This document shows, piece by piece, positions 36,302 to 46,857 of a stretch of DNA of 64,000 nt (within the stretch, counting starts at the first letter, position 1; the number at the start of each line of letters is the position of its first letter). Position numbers and translations under genes: made by a program. Under the pieces are notes generated by a model that saw nothing but the letters and a program-made list of their open reading frames with translations, did not search any database and was not told where the DNA came from. Source of the DNA: Conchocele bisecta (lineage: Eukaryota > Mollusca > Bivalvia > Lucinida > Thyasiridae); contig CM055278.1 in assembly GCA_029237695.1 (NCBI GenBank), positions 76,922,297 through 76,986,296 on the forward strand, given 5' to 3'.

Positions 36302-37098
36302 TACCCCCCGCAATGAGTTGTGGGGGATATACTGGAGTCCGGTTGTCTTTCCATCCGTCTGTGCGTCCGTGCGTCCGTGTGTCTGTCCGTCACTAAACTT
36401 AACATCAGAGAAATATTGTTTTAACTTCTATTTCCTTCATCTAAAATGCTTAATATTTCACACATGCATTCCTGTAAGGCTCTACTACCATGCTGTGCCA
36501 AATCCACGACCATCCAACCCCTGCTGATCCCAAGGTCAAGGTCAAATACTTATTCTATTTATAAAACTTAACATCAGAGAAATAAGTTATAACTTCTATT
36601 TCCTTCATTGAAAATTCTTAATATTTCACTCGTGCATTCCTCTAAGGTTGTACTATCATGCTGCGACAAATCCACGACCGTCCAGCCCCCACTGAGCCCA
36701 AGGTCAAGGTCACATACTTAGTCTCTTTACAAAACTTAACATCAGAGAAATATGTTATAACTTCTATTCATCAATTTTTTTTAATATTTCATGCATGCAT
36801 TCCTCTAAGGCTCTACTATCATGCTGTGACAAATCCCTGATGATCTCGAGGTCAAGGTCACATACTGAGTTTCTTTACAAAACTGAACATCAGACAAATC
36901 GGTTATACATGTAACTTCTATTTCCTTGCTCGGATCTGCTTCACATTCACACACGAATGGACCTCTACCACCCTGTGACAAATTCGTGCCATCCCTGCTA
37001 AGCACAGAGTCATGGTCACAAGCCCACACACTTGGAATTTGTTTACATATTTAGGGGTACCTGGGCCCGTAAGCCTCGCTTACTGACCAATCTAGTTT
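36302..37098 (-). repeat. Inverted copy of minisatellite element family B
   Basis: Starts CCCCCGCAATGAGTTGTGGG and ends GTAAGCCTCGCTTACTGACC, the complements of the two ends of the 12.5-kb copy. About four units carry TAAAACTTAACATCAGAGAA, ATGCATTCCTCTAAGG and CAAGGTCAAGGTCACATACT. A GTCC microsatellite follows the left end, as in other families. Confidence 0.7.
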
Positions 37099-37139
37099 AC
37101 ATAGTTTTCACTGACTGACACGCAAATAGTATAGGCCCT

Positions 37140-39055
37140 CTGGTTATACTCCAGGCATACGAAGTATGTCGAGGTGTATATAGTTTTCGTCATTCCGTCC
37201 GTTCGTCCGTCTCTGCATAAGATTTACGTTAAATATTTCTGGTACCCATTTTCTCCGCAACCGTAAGTCCAATTGACTTGAAATTTCACATACATCTTTA
37301 TTTTCATTCGATAGCCCTCCCATGTGGTCCCCATGCCCAAGGTTAAGGTAAAATTACTTTAAAATTTGCGTTAAAGTTTTTTGTAAAATCTGCTTTAAAT
37401 TTTTTATGTACCAAATATCTCCACAACCCTAAGTCTGATTGACTTGAAACTGCATATACCTCTTTATCATTATCCATATTTTCAATTACCGGTATAGCCC
37501 ATACATGTGGCCCCCATGCCCATGGTCATGTGGAAATGAAGCAAAATAAAATGCGTCACCTGAAAAAATAATATTTTCGACAGATTATAAAGTACATGTA
37601 TGATCATTGCACATCAAAAAATAAATACGGAGAATAAATAGTAAATGTCAGTTAACATTTTAAGGAAACACAGTTATCGCCCCTGATATCAGTCTAGAAA
37701 TTTACTTTTGATATGAACTGTATAATAATGCCACTCTGGTCTAAAGAACAGTTTGTGCCTACTGAGTGGGCATGTACCTTTAAGTTGTAAAATTTGCGGT
37801 AAAGTTTTTCTGTACCAAATTTGCATCCGTAAGATTTGCTTTAAAGTTTTCGGGTATCCATTATCTCTGCAGTGGTAAGTTGGATTGATTTCAAACTTCA
37901 TGTACATATATTTTATATATTTGCGATAAAGTTTTTATTTGTCGGTCCAAGCACCGGTCGAGATATAGTCGAGCCCGCTTGCGGAAAGCAAGACATAGTG
38001 ATCACAATGACGTCCGTGTGTCCGTGCATGCGTCAGTCTAAAATCTGTGTTATAAAGTTTTTAAATACCTTATATCTCTGCAGTCTTGAACCGTCATATG
38101 CTCATTATTCATCATCCATATATTCTTGCTGTATCCCACTCATGCGGCCCCTGTGTCCAAGGTCAAGGTCAAATGACTTAGAAGTTTGTGTTAAATTGTT
38201 GTCAAAATTTGCGGTAAACTTTTCACATACCTACTATAGCTCTGTAACCGTAAGTCAGATTTGCTTGAAACTTTGTATGCTTATTAGTCATTATCCATAT
38301 ATTCATTCTGTGTCCCATTCATGCGACCCCTGTGCCCCAAGGGCAAGGTTAAATGACTTAGAAGTTTACGTTAAATGTTTGTCCAAATTTGCGTTAAACT
38401 TTTCACATACCTACTATCTCTGTAACCGTAAGTCAGATTTGCTTGAAACTTTGAATGCTTATTGATCATCGTACCATATAGACATTCTGTGTTCAACTCA
38501 TGTGGCCGCTGTGCCCCAAGGTCAAAGTCAAATGACTTAGAAGTTTGTGTTAAAGTTTGCGTTAAAGTTTTTGTCAAAATTTGCGTTAAAGTTTTCAGAT
38601 ACCTACTTTCTCTGTAAACTTAAGTCGGATTGGCTTGAAACTTTATATGCTTATTAGTCATCATCCATATATTCATTCTCTGTCCCATGCATGCAGCCAC
38701 TGTGCCCAAGGTCAAATGAGCTAGAAGTTCACCTTGTTTGTAAGGCAAAAATGTTCATTTTTTATTTATTTTTTTCAATAACTCATCAACCCTTCACCGA
38801 TTTTGATAATATTTGGCCACAATGTGTGTCTAGGGATGGTGCTTTGTTTTGCATATGACCCACATCCGACCACCCAAGGTCAAGGTCACTGAGGACTTGA
38901 TTTTGTTTTTATCAAGGCTGCCAGTGAGGGGATTAGCTTTGTTTAACAATGCCAATTCTTGTTTTTTCAATGTATCTGTTGCTACATTATATATATCTTA
39001 CTCTGAGATCATCAGATGCCTCGGTGGGCTCGGCATGCAGGCCGCGGCCATCTGG
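37140..39055 (+). repeat. Minisatellite-cored element, family G
   Basis: The left part has CATACGAAGTATGTCGAGGT and CCGTCCGTTCGTCCG. The core units contain GTACCCATTATCTCTGCA-like sequence, TTATCATCATCCATATTTTC, AAGGTCAAGGTCAAATGACTTA and TTTGCGTTAAAGTTTT. The right tip is GATGCCTCGGTGGGCTCGGC with GCAGGCCGCGGCCATCTGG. An internal restart at about 37,975 (GAGCCCGCTTGCGGAAAGCA) suggests two overlapping insertions, and a TTAA-MITE fragment sits at 37,545-37,777. A partial copy is at 58,265-58,745. Confidence 0.65.
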
Positions 39056-39171
39056 TATATATTTTAATTTACTTATTTCATCAAACTGGTTTCACTCCTT
39101 TTGCAGATTATCAGAGATCAGAGGTTAATCAGTTAACCTGGTTAGATGAAATAAGTAAATTAAAATATATA
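39054..39171. repeat. Fold-back with 27-bp AT-rich arms
   Basis: TATATATTTTAATTTACTTA plus TTTCATC at 39,054 is matched by its complement ending at 39,171. The loop is about 60 bases and contains a shorter pairing of its own. It directly follows the family G tip and may be the end of a separate small element. Confidence 0.7.
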
Positions 39172-39273
39172 CAAAGATGTAAAACCTACATGGAACAGGT
39201 ACATGGGTTATACCAGTTATCCGGACAATCAGTTTATCAGACAAATAGTAGAGACGAGCTACTATATAAAAAA

Positions 39274-39418
39274 TGAGAGTTCGTTACCATGCTTGTGAAA
39301 GTTACTTTTTCAACAGTTTCCTATAGGTTTTGACCTCAGGAACAAGAATCCGAAGGTGCCCCAAAAATCTGACCTCGTTAAAGGTCATTTTTCGTGACCT
39401 TGAAAGGTCATGAGAGGT
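39274..39418 (+). repeat. Left terminal inverted repeat of copy 1
   Basis: Begins TGAGAGTTCGTTACCATGCT and runs through AGGTGCCCCAAAAATCTGAC and GTGACCTTGAAAGGTCAT. The complement lies at about 44,980-45,124. The first 60 bases are identical between the two, and mismatches appear inward (for example AGGAACAAG against TGGAACAAG). High similarity suggests fairly recent transposition compared with the broken coding region. Confidence 0.9.
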
Positions 39419-40394
39419 AAAATTTTGGCAAAATACTAACTTTTTAAAGGAATGTCGTAGAAAGCTAATGTTGGTGTCAAATGAAAGTACTAGACATGCC
39501 AAGTATTTTTTTATTATTTGACCAACTTTATATGGTCAATAGTTTGACCTCTAGAGGTCAATATAGGTCAAATATACGCTATAAATGGTGAAATCGGGTC
39601 AAAAACTGACTTGTTAACGCAGCGGAGTGTCATAGGCAGCTGATATTAGTGTCAAATGAAAGCACGGAACATGCCAAGCAACTTTTATTTGCAATAAAAT
39701 TAATAGAGTCGATAGTGTGACATCTGGAGGTCAATAAAGGTACAACTAGAAGTTTCGAAAAACACATACTGATACAAAATGCGTAGTCCGAAGATCCGTA
39801 TTAAAGTTTTCTTCTATACAATATAAGTATGCAGCGTTGTGTGATGGAAAAATAAACAACAAATACCATGAACAGAATGCTCAGAATCCGCACTGTTTAA
39901 ATCACTGGCTTAAATGCGCATCCGCGCAGTCTGATCAGGGCAGTCTGATCAGGGCCTACACTTCTCGTCATTTAGTAAAACATAATTATATAAATACATT
40001 AATGTCATTGTATCTGATATAGGTCTACATGGCTGACATCCTAGAACCATAGAATTCAAGTTCTGTACCGCATTAGAAAGTGAGACTACATGTAGTTGTG
40101 TTTATTATTTGCAGTTAAAGCAGCATCTACTGTTATTTTGGCGAAAATAACGATAGCGTTCTTAATGAGATTCAGTCCAATGAATTAGGCGTTAGGCGTT
40201 TAGCAGACTGCGCTTTCAGCAACAGTCTGAGACTGCGCTTTCAGCAACAGTCTGCGTCTATCTATTGACTATCGTCAGTTCTATCAATGTTTTGACTTTT
40301 CAATATTAAGATCCATAATATACATGTATTGTGTTTAACCGACAGGTTGTTAATTGTATTTGACCTTAATACTTGCTCCGCTTTCCGTCACGAT
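39419..40394 (+). other. Left subterminal region of copy 1
   Basis: Holds about two subterminal repeat units with GTGTCAAATGAAAG and TTTGACCTCTAGAGGTCAAT (39,470-39,740). A 24-base tandem pair, ACTGCGCTTTCAGCAACAGT, lies at about 40,207-40,254. The stretch may contain the element's promoter, but no clear TATA box or initiator was identified. Confidence 0.6.
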
Positions 40395-41005
40395 TATGGA
40401 CTGGACTGGACCCTCTGTGCCATTTGCCAAAAAGCAACCGAAGAGAAACTGAATTGTCCACTGTCGAGTAAACATTCAGGGCATAAAGCGGTGTACTCAG
40501 AATTTTTGGATAGGGCTCGCAGGTTTAAAGAGTTAAATTTGATGCCGATTGAATTCGATATCGAAAATGCAAATCATGTGGTATGGGAGGAAAACAGTGC
40601 ATCATGACATCATTCATGCACAAAATTGTTTTCCGAATATAGGCTTCAGCAAACAAAAAGAAAAGATCTACATAAGTGCGCAAAACTCGATGATAAGATG
40701 AAATGAATGGCACACAAGCTGGAAGATGATCGTCTGATCAGGCTGTTTGAGCAAGGTGACTCGTTGCCTTGGATATACAGTACCATCGTGATTGCTTAAC
40801 TGCATACGAACGGGCATATCCTAGGAAGATATCGCCTGTACGAGTTGACTTTTCAACAACTGATGTAGCAAAGGAGGAAATCATGAGTAAAATAGTGGAT
40901 GACCTAGCGAGTGGAGTCACTGTTTTCTCGATGCGTGATTTAATAAATGATTACCAGACTATGCTCGGCGACACTGTATCTACTGTCAAGCCTCAATACT
41001 TGTGA
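40395..41005 (+). pseudogene. Copy 1 ORF, N-terminal Cys/His-rich region (broken)
   Basis: The first readable block has LCAICQKATEEKLNCP, then KELNLMPIEFDIEN. After a frameshift near 40,600 the translation continues SEYRLQQTKRKDLHKCAKL. After another shift, 40,769-41,005 reads DIQYHRDCLTAYERAY and TVFSMRDLINDYQ. The paired CxxC and YHxxC motifs look zinc-binding. The YHRDCLTAYERAY segment aligns with CHKQCINKYILNYQ of copy 2, so this region is conserved across both lineages. Function unknown: DNA binding is inference. The true start codon was not determined. Confidence 0.6.
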
Positions 41006-41089
41006 AGGCTGCAATGATTTGTAGACGGGCAGTATCTTCAACAAGCCTTATAATTTTGATGGGAGCTTACATCCAAGTCATGAGATAGT

Positions 41090-42872
41090 TCCCCCACAAA
41101 TGGCACAGCTGGTGCACCTCCTCCTCTACGGATACCAAACAAATGCTGATAATCCCATTTCAAACCCAGAGAAATCTATTTCCGAACTTATTGTCTATAA
41201 CATTGAGAATTTGACAGGCCATGGAATGCGGGAAACCCCATTTCCATTATATGTTGGCATCTGGTTACACAGTCAGACCTGTAGTAAGAAGCTTATCAAA
41301 TGCATTCGACAGAGTTCTCGCAATAGAGAAACGATTGGCAGAGATAGTGGCCAATCAGGCTCGAATAGATGACGTTGTTTGCCCACAAAACATGCAGAAG
41401 CAGCTGTTTACTGTAGATGCACTGGACAACCTCGATCACAACGCGACGTCGCGCACTGCCAAAACATCGTTTCATGGAACCGGTATCTCTGTGTTCCAAC
41501 AACGGACAGTGAATACCCGCGGGATACCAAGAGATACACTCGCCTACAACGTGTGGTGAAACATGGCATGGAGATTGTCAGTCAAGTAGTCCAGTTCTTG
41601 AATCCTGGCCAGATTCCCGTTATGGCTGTTGACCAACCTCTTTATGCTATTGCCAAAAAGCTTCAATGGACATATCCAGACGAACTTGGTGAAGATAAAT
41701 TTGTTGTTCTCATGGGAGGTCTACATATTGAAATGGCACTGTGGCATACACTTGGAGACCTTCTTCACAACAGCGGATGGGTCGAAAAAGTTGTGGAATC
41801 TGGGATCGCCACACCTGGGACAGCCGCATCATTTCTGAGTGCTGCAGATCCAATGAAGATGCGGTATGCTCACCAGGTCACAGTGGCAGCCATGAACATC
41901 GTTCTTGAGGACGCATACACTTTGTCAGATACTACCCTACCTCTTATTGAATGGGTATCGGAAAACACCGAAAAGAACCCAACGTTTGCCTTCTGGATAC
42001 TTGTCATGAAGTATCAGCAGCTGATACTCTTGTTTGTGAGGGCTCACAGAAAGCGCAATTTTCACCTGTTTGTAGAGCTACTGAAGGTGCTGGTGGGGCT
42101 GTTTTTTGCATTGGACCACCACAACTATGCAAGATGGCTTCCAGTGTTCGTCAGTGATCTGGAATCACTACCACCTTCTGTGGCGACAGAGTTCAATGGA
42201 AATGGAAGTTGGACCATTACCCGCAGCATGAACAGATTCTCTTCTATCGCGATAGATCATGCACATGAACAAAACAACAAACAGGTCAAGGGTGTAGGTG
42301 GTATCATCGGACTGACTGACGATCCTGTGTCACTTGCCAAATGGATCCTGATTGCTCCAAATCTGGCACGCCTGGTTGATAATTTTCGAGGTCCCAATCA
42401 AGACCCAGACGAAGTGCAACCACATCGTGAAGAAGGCACAGCTTCTCAGACACGTTTCTTGATGCATGTCAGGAACATGGTCGATTCGTTACTACAATCC
42501 GAAAATCCTTTCCGGGAGAATGAAAAAGAATTGGTATCCCTACATGGACGTATCTGTTTATCTGCATCATCAGCTAAAGTTGTTCAAGAAAATAACACCA
42601 TTGGGCGCTCGCAGTATGACGAGTATACGGCATCCTTGTTGGAGAACCGAACACTTGATATTCAGACTCCAGTAAAAAAAGAACAAGTTGTTGTTTTTCA
42701 AACAGTTGAAGGCACGCAAAACAGTAACGCAGAAACACCTGACACACTTCAAAGACCAGACGTCATTGTACGGCCAGCTGTTTGTTTCTTTACACACACG
42801 TCAAGGAAATCTGGACTTGTTCTTCCAACACGAATCCACGATCCCTCCACCTGCCATGAAAGTGACAAATGA
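41090..42872 (+). pseudogene. Copy 1 ORF, central domain (broken)
   Basis: Starts PPQMAQLVHLLLYGYQTNAD, shifts frame near 41,240 to ANQARIDDVVCPQNMQKQLF, TVDALDNLDHNATSRTAK and FHGTGISVF, then shifts again near 41,500 into one long open stretch. That stretch carries NPGQIPVMAVDQPLYAIAKK, VVLMGGLHIEMALWHTLGDL, HHNYARWLPVF and IDHAHEQNNKQVKGVGG. I recognise this set (TVDALDNLDHN, GGLHIEMA, YARWLPV, DHAHEQNN) as an uncharacterised multicopy protein family common in cnidarian, mollusc and fish genomes. The region is rich in invariant Asp and His, so an unknown enzymatic fold is possible. Which part binds DNA is not known. Confidence 0.65.
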
Positions 42873-43854
42873 CGACAAGTCGGCGTTGTATCACTGCATC
42901 GTCGAAAGCATCTCCACTGCAGAAGAAACTGTGGATGATTTGGAACTTCCACCAACAGCATACAATGCGGTGGTCATTGATGGAGGGGCCCTCATCCATA
43001 CTATGCCTCCAAGACCATCCTGATCGACATTTGGAGACTATGTAGATACTGTATTTTTACCTCATATTCGCAGTGAGCTCCGATCATGTGACCGGGTCGA
43101 TGTCATTTGGGACAGATATTTTACAATGTCAATAAAAGCCAGTACTCGCAGCAAACGAGCCAATGAAGCGGGTGGTGGTACACGCCAGCGTGTTGCCGGT
43201 AATGCCAAGATGCCACAAGGGCAGAAGCATTGTGGTCAGTTCTTGGCAGATTCCTCGAACAAAAATGAACTGTTCAAGTTTCTGTCCACTGAAGCAACAA
43301 AAGCCTCCTCTTTTCCCGATTGTAAGGATGTATATTTGACATCCGGCGCTTGTGTTGTCCACATTGGTCCTGGTGACGAAATGGTCGAACAGTCAAACCA
43401 CGAGGAAGCAGACACACGAATTGTGCTACACGTAATCGCTGCACTCGAAAAATCAAGTTCGATTCTCATCAGGACCGGAGACACAGATGTATTGATAATC
43501 ATCTTAAGTCAATTATCACGTTTCTTCTCCATGAATCCAGCTCTTGACATATGGATGGCATTTGGCAGTGGAAAGAACCAGCGCATGCTTCACATCAATC
43601 AACTTCATGAGAACATTGGCCAAGCACGTTGTCATGCATTGCCAATATTTCATGCCATTTCGGGATGCGATACAACAAATGGACTGAAGACGAAAGGTAA
43701 GCGTATTTGGTGGAATACATGGAACAATCACACAGATGTTATCCAACACTTTCTAGCAGTTGCCCAGCGCCCCTTCAACACTTTGACAGGGGAGCATTCC
43801 ACTGCCGTCGAGGATTTCATCTGCAAACTCTACAACAAAACATCAACTACTTAA
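42690..43854 (+). pseudogene. Copy 1 ORF, FEN1/XPG-like nuclease domain (one in-frame stop)
   Basis: The frame runs from before VSLHTRQGNLDLFFQHE to 43,854, with one TGA at 43,021-43,023. The ordered motifs match the structure-specific nuclease (PIN-like) fold. AVVIDGGALIH holds the first metal-binding Asp. VIWDRYFTMSIKASTRSKR is like the XPG N-region arch. NHEEADTR is the EAD-type motif of the XPG I-region. RTGDTDVLII and ISGCDTTNGLKTKGK are the late Asp and helix-turn-helix region. In FEN1/XPG proteins these acidic residues bind two metals and cleave branched DNA. The role here, for example cutting element ends, is inference. The stop lies just after the first motif, so this copy is inactive. 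Confidence 0.7.
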
Positions 43855-44194
43855 GTTAATGTTCTACGGATGAACATGTTTTGTCAAAGAAGTCAATATG
43901 TCCAATGAATACCACCAACACATGATGCACTACAACTTCATCTCCTACGAGCAGTGTATCAGGCATCCATATGGTATACAAGCCATCAGCCCATGCTGTC
44001 TAATGTGAACCCATGTTCATTTGGGTGGAGAGAATCTGACAACAAACTCGTGCCGGTTTGGATGCAGTACAGCCACACAAGCATTCAAACTGACTGTCAA
44101 ATGTGGCTGTCGCAAGAAATGCACTGGGACCTGCTCTTGCCAAAAAGAGAACCTTGTATGTACACCACTGTGCAAATGTCCATGTTTAGGGTGA
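43855..44194 (+). pseudogene. Copy 1 ORF, C-terminal CXC (tesmin-type) cysteine cluster
   Basis: After the TAA at 43,852-43,854, homologous sequence continues in other frames: PPTHDALQLHLLRAVYQASI, then NPCSFGWRESDNKLVPVWM. After a frameshift near 44,070 comes KCGCRKKCTGTCSCQKENL followed by VCTPLCKCPCLG and a TGA at 44,192. The spacing CxCxxxCxxxCxCxxxxxxCxxxCxC matches the CXC/CRC motif of tesmin/LIN54-type DNA-binding proteins, which coordinate three zinc ions per repeat. It is likely the element's DNA-recognition module (inference). Confidence 0.65.
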
Positions 44195-44979
44195 TGCACA
44201 TGACAGTAGAGAAGCATGGCTTCTAGTATTAGCATGGGTATGGGTTGACTGTCAGCAATGTGTAGAAAGTATAACACACACATAATCTGATCTGATTTTA
44301 CCGTCGAGACCGACATTTTGACTGTATCCCCCCCCCCCCCCAATAGGTCACACTGTCACATTTTTCATTGTAATCGCGGTATAAAAGCTTAATTGCTTCA
44401 GCGTTTTCATTTGACACCAATATTAGCTTGCTATGACACTCCATTTATAAATTGGATTTTATCCCTATTTCACCATTTTCAACCTATATATGACCTCTAT
44501 TGACCATTAGAGGTCAAAATATTGAACATATCAAATTGGGCAAGGAATAAAAGTTGCTTGGATTATCATCAAGTGCTTTCATTTGACACTAATATTAGCT
44601 TTCAAAGATTTTCCGTTGAGAAATTATTTGTTACCCCTATTTGTCCCTTTATTGCCTATATATTGACCTCTATTGACCTCTAGAGGTCAACATATAAAAC
44701 ATATCAAATTGGCCGAAGAATAAAAGTTGCTTGGATTATCAAATTCTTTCATTTGACACCAATATTAACTTTCTATGACCTTCCGTTAAGAAATTGCGTT
44801 TTCACCCATATTTGTCCATTTTTAGCCTATATATTGACCTCTATTGACCTCTAGAGGTCAAACTATTGAACATATGCAATTGACCAAAGAATAAAAGTTG
44901 CTTGGATTGCTTTCATTTGACACCAACCTTAGCTTTCTATGACATTCCACTAGAAAGTTATCATTTTTTCCCCTGTTTG
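44195..44979 (+). repeat. Right subterminal repeats of copy 1
   Basis: About four diverged units of roughly 130-170 bp each hold GCTTTCATTTGACACCAATA, CTTTCTATGACCTTCC-like words, ATTGACCTCTAGAGGTCAA and GAATAAAAGTTGCTTGG. Orientation is opposite to the left-end units. A C run (44,328-44,341) separates the coding end from the repeats. Iterated sites beside TIRs are typical transposase-binding arrays in other superfamilies, so binding by the element protein is inferred. Confidence 0.75.
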
Positions 44980-45124
44980 ACCTCTAATGACCTTTCAAGG
45001 TCACAAAAAATGACCTTTAACAAGGTCAGATTTTTGGGGCACCTTCGGATTCTTGTTCCAGAGGTCAAAACCTATAGGAAACTGTTGAAAAAGTAACTTT
45101 CACAAGCATGGTAACGAACTCTCA
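44980..45124 (-). repeat. Right terminal inverted repeat of copy 1
   Basis: Complement of 39,274-39,418, ending GCATGGTAACGAACTCTCA. It contains GACCTTTCAAGGTCAC and GATTTTTGGGGCACCTTCGG. Confidence 0.9.
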
Positions 45125-45857
45125 ATTTTCGTCCCCACTAAAATGATAATATCTGTAAATGAAACCCATTCTTTTGAACGAATACATCTAAGTCACACAG
45201 GTGCATGCTGTTTCCATGCCAGTGTGAAATACATATCACAAATGTAAAAATTTTAATAAAATTTCCTGAAACCTTCCCCAACATTGTCCAAAAGTTGTTT
45301 ACAACGTCAAATGTTGCGCGGGGGGCAGGCTCAATCCAGTGCGCCCATTACGTCATTGCAGAACTACACAATGCTGTTTACACTGGTTTACAGGCGATAG
45401 AATTACAATTTCGATGTGAGAATAGAAGTTATAAGACGGTTATACATTTGTCTGGATAACTAATTGTCAATGTTAATTTTGGGGCACTCTTATGATCTGA
45501 CCCAATTTTAAATGAGAAAGATGGCACATTTTGCTAAATAGTATACATGCGTTGAAGCAAGAACCGGAGATTGTTCTGTGAAAATGTTATGCCCATAGCT
45601 GCTATTTTAAGAAAAATATCATTAAAAAACTGCCTTTTTTGTCCGATAATCTGGAGGATCCCTGTACTTGTTTTTTATGTATACATTTCGATATTGGTAG
45701 AACATTGAACATTTTAAGTCTAAATTATTTTAATTAAAAATTATTGGTCGGGCAGTCACAGGACATTTTCCGACATCCTGGTATATGCCATCAAACGACT
45801 TCCACGGCATCATCGGCCTTAGAATTGGCAGAGTCTCAGTTTAATTGCTTAGTTTAA
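45125..45857. other. FMO intron 1, flank of copy 1
   Basis: Holds the candidate right end of the pogo-like host at about 45,640-45,664. The frame at 45,205-45,459 has no recognised features. Nothing else was identified. Confidence 0.35.
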
Positions 45858-46357
45858 AGGTACATGGCCACCCATTAGGCACATAATGTTCTTTATAGGA
45901 TTTAAATAAGTGTATAATTGTGTCACTATTCCACCAGTTCTAAAAATTGCGAGTGCCCACTATACAGATATAATCATTTAGTAATGTGTATTTTACCGAC
46001 AGTGATGCGCGGTGGTATCAGGCTATTTTCATATGCAAATGAGGCATGATATTTTTTACTTATTTATACTAATTAAATGTGTCACCTGATTTTTTTTTAT
46101 TTTCGACAGATTATAAAGTATGATCATTGCACATGAAAAAATAAATACAGAGACTAAATAGTAATGTCTGTTAACATTTTAAGGAAACACGGTTATCACC
46201 CCTGATGTCAGTGTGGAAATTTCCGTCTGAAATTATACATGTAATGCCAATCAATACATGGGGTAGTGGTGTATGAATGTGTATTTTGCCAGAAAATGTC
46301 TGAGATGATGTCTCTGATATAAAGAACATTTTGTGTCTACTGCGTGGGCATGTACCT
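45858..46357. mobile_element. TTAA-flanked MITE, intact
   Basis: Flanked by TTAA at 45,854-45,857 and 46,358-46,361. The ends AGGTACATGGCCACCCATTA and the inverted ACTGCGTGGGCATGTACCT extend to about 40 bp through GGCACATAATGTTCTTTATA. It contains an ATGCAAAT octamer at 46,033. Other copies are at 594-937 and (fragments) 34,690 and 37,545. A piggyBac-like mobiliser is inferred from the TTAA target. Confidence 0.75.
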
Positions 46358-46361
46358 TTAA

Positions 46362-46568
46362 CCCATTCATCCCTAAGTAACTGGAATGGATTTTGATATG
46401 TTAATTTTACAACCAATCCAATCGTCACAAAATGATTTTCAGACTAGTCCATTTATGAAAAAGGGGTGTTCTTGTTCTCAAAAATATGAAAATTACTTGA
46501 AAAAAGTGCAGATCCTGGATCTACACTGTTTGTCAATATCACTATACAGACCTGTGGTGTTGAAAGGG
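46362..46568. mobile_element. Second TTAA MITE, back-to-back with the first
   Basis: Begins CCCATTCATCCC right after the shared TTAA at 46,358-46,361 and ends GGTGTTGAAAGGG before TTAA at 46,569-46,572. The inverted termini are short and imperfect (CCC.TTCA against TGAAAGGG). The two elements share one TTAA, consistent with insertion of one exactly at the other's target site. Confidence 0.6.
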
Positions 46569-46670
46569 TTAAAATAAGCAATGTTGTGCCAAACCAATAA
46601 TTATAAGCCAGAAGTTGTTCTAAGGGAAGTCACACTTGATATTCCAATTTCGGTATCCCATTTATAAGAC

Positions 46671-46857
46671 CTGTCTGTTAGTATTGAGTTGATCTCGATT
46701 TATAAGACCTGTCTGTTAGTATTGAGTTGATCTCGATTTATAAGACCTGTCTGTTAGTATTGAGTTGATCTCCATTTATAAGACCTGTCTATTAGTATTG
46801 AGTTGATCTCCATTTATAAGACCTGTCTGTTGGTATCGAGTTGATCTCCATTCGCAG
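46671..46857 (+). repeat. 38-bp tandem repeat running into the FMO exon 2 acceptor
   Basis: About five units of TTATAAGACCTGTCTGTTAG then TATTGAGTTGATCTC. The last unit's GTTGATCTCCATTCGCAG supplies the polypyrimidine-like tract and AG of the exon 2 acceptor. Units 4 and 5 carry small changes. Confidence 0.85.

Larger units (their letters stand above)
39274..45124 (+). mobile_element. TIR transposon encoding a FEN1/XPG-like nuclease plus CXC domain (copy 1)
   Basis: A 5.85-kb unit is bounded by about 145-bp terminal inverted repeats (39,274-39,418 and about 44,980-45,124) with few mismatches. The tips start TGAGAGTTCGTTACCATGCT. Inside each end are subterminal repeats in opposite orientation, about two units on the left and four on the right, built on TTTCATTTGACACCAATATT and the palindrome TTGACCTCTAGAGGTCAA. 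Between them lies a single directional coding region on the + strand (40,395-44,194), broken by frameshifts and one stop. No known DDE transposase, integrase or RT motif was seen. The only recognisable catalytic domain is the XPG-like nuclease. No target duplication is obvious (AAAAAA outside on the left, ATTTTC on the right). Confidence 0.75.
39202..45664. mobile_element. Candidate pogo-like MITE that hosts the XPG/CXC element
   Basis: The left CATGGGTTATACCAGTTATC followed by CGGACAA and the right TTGTCCGATAATCTGGAGGA followed by TCCCTG are imperfect inverted repeats (about three quarters matching). Each is bordered by TA (39,200-39,201 and 45,665-45,666). If the nested element at 39,274-45,124 is removed, the host would be only about 610 bp. 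The match is imperfect, so this is a candidate. Confidence 0.35.

Noticed and set aside
39274..45124. Polinton/Maverick or other virus-like element
   Set aside because: No polymerase B, integrase, ATPase or capsid-like coding was seen, and the unit is only 5.85 kb with one ORF.
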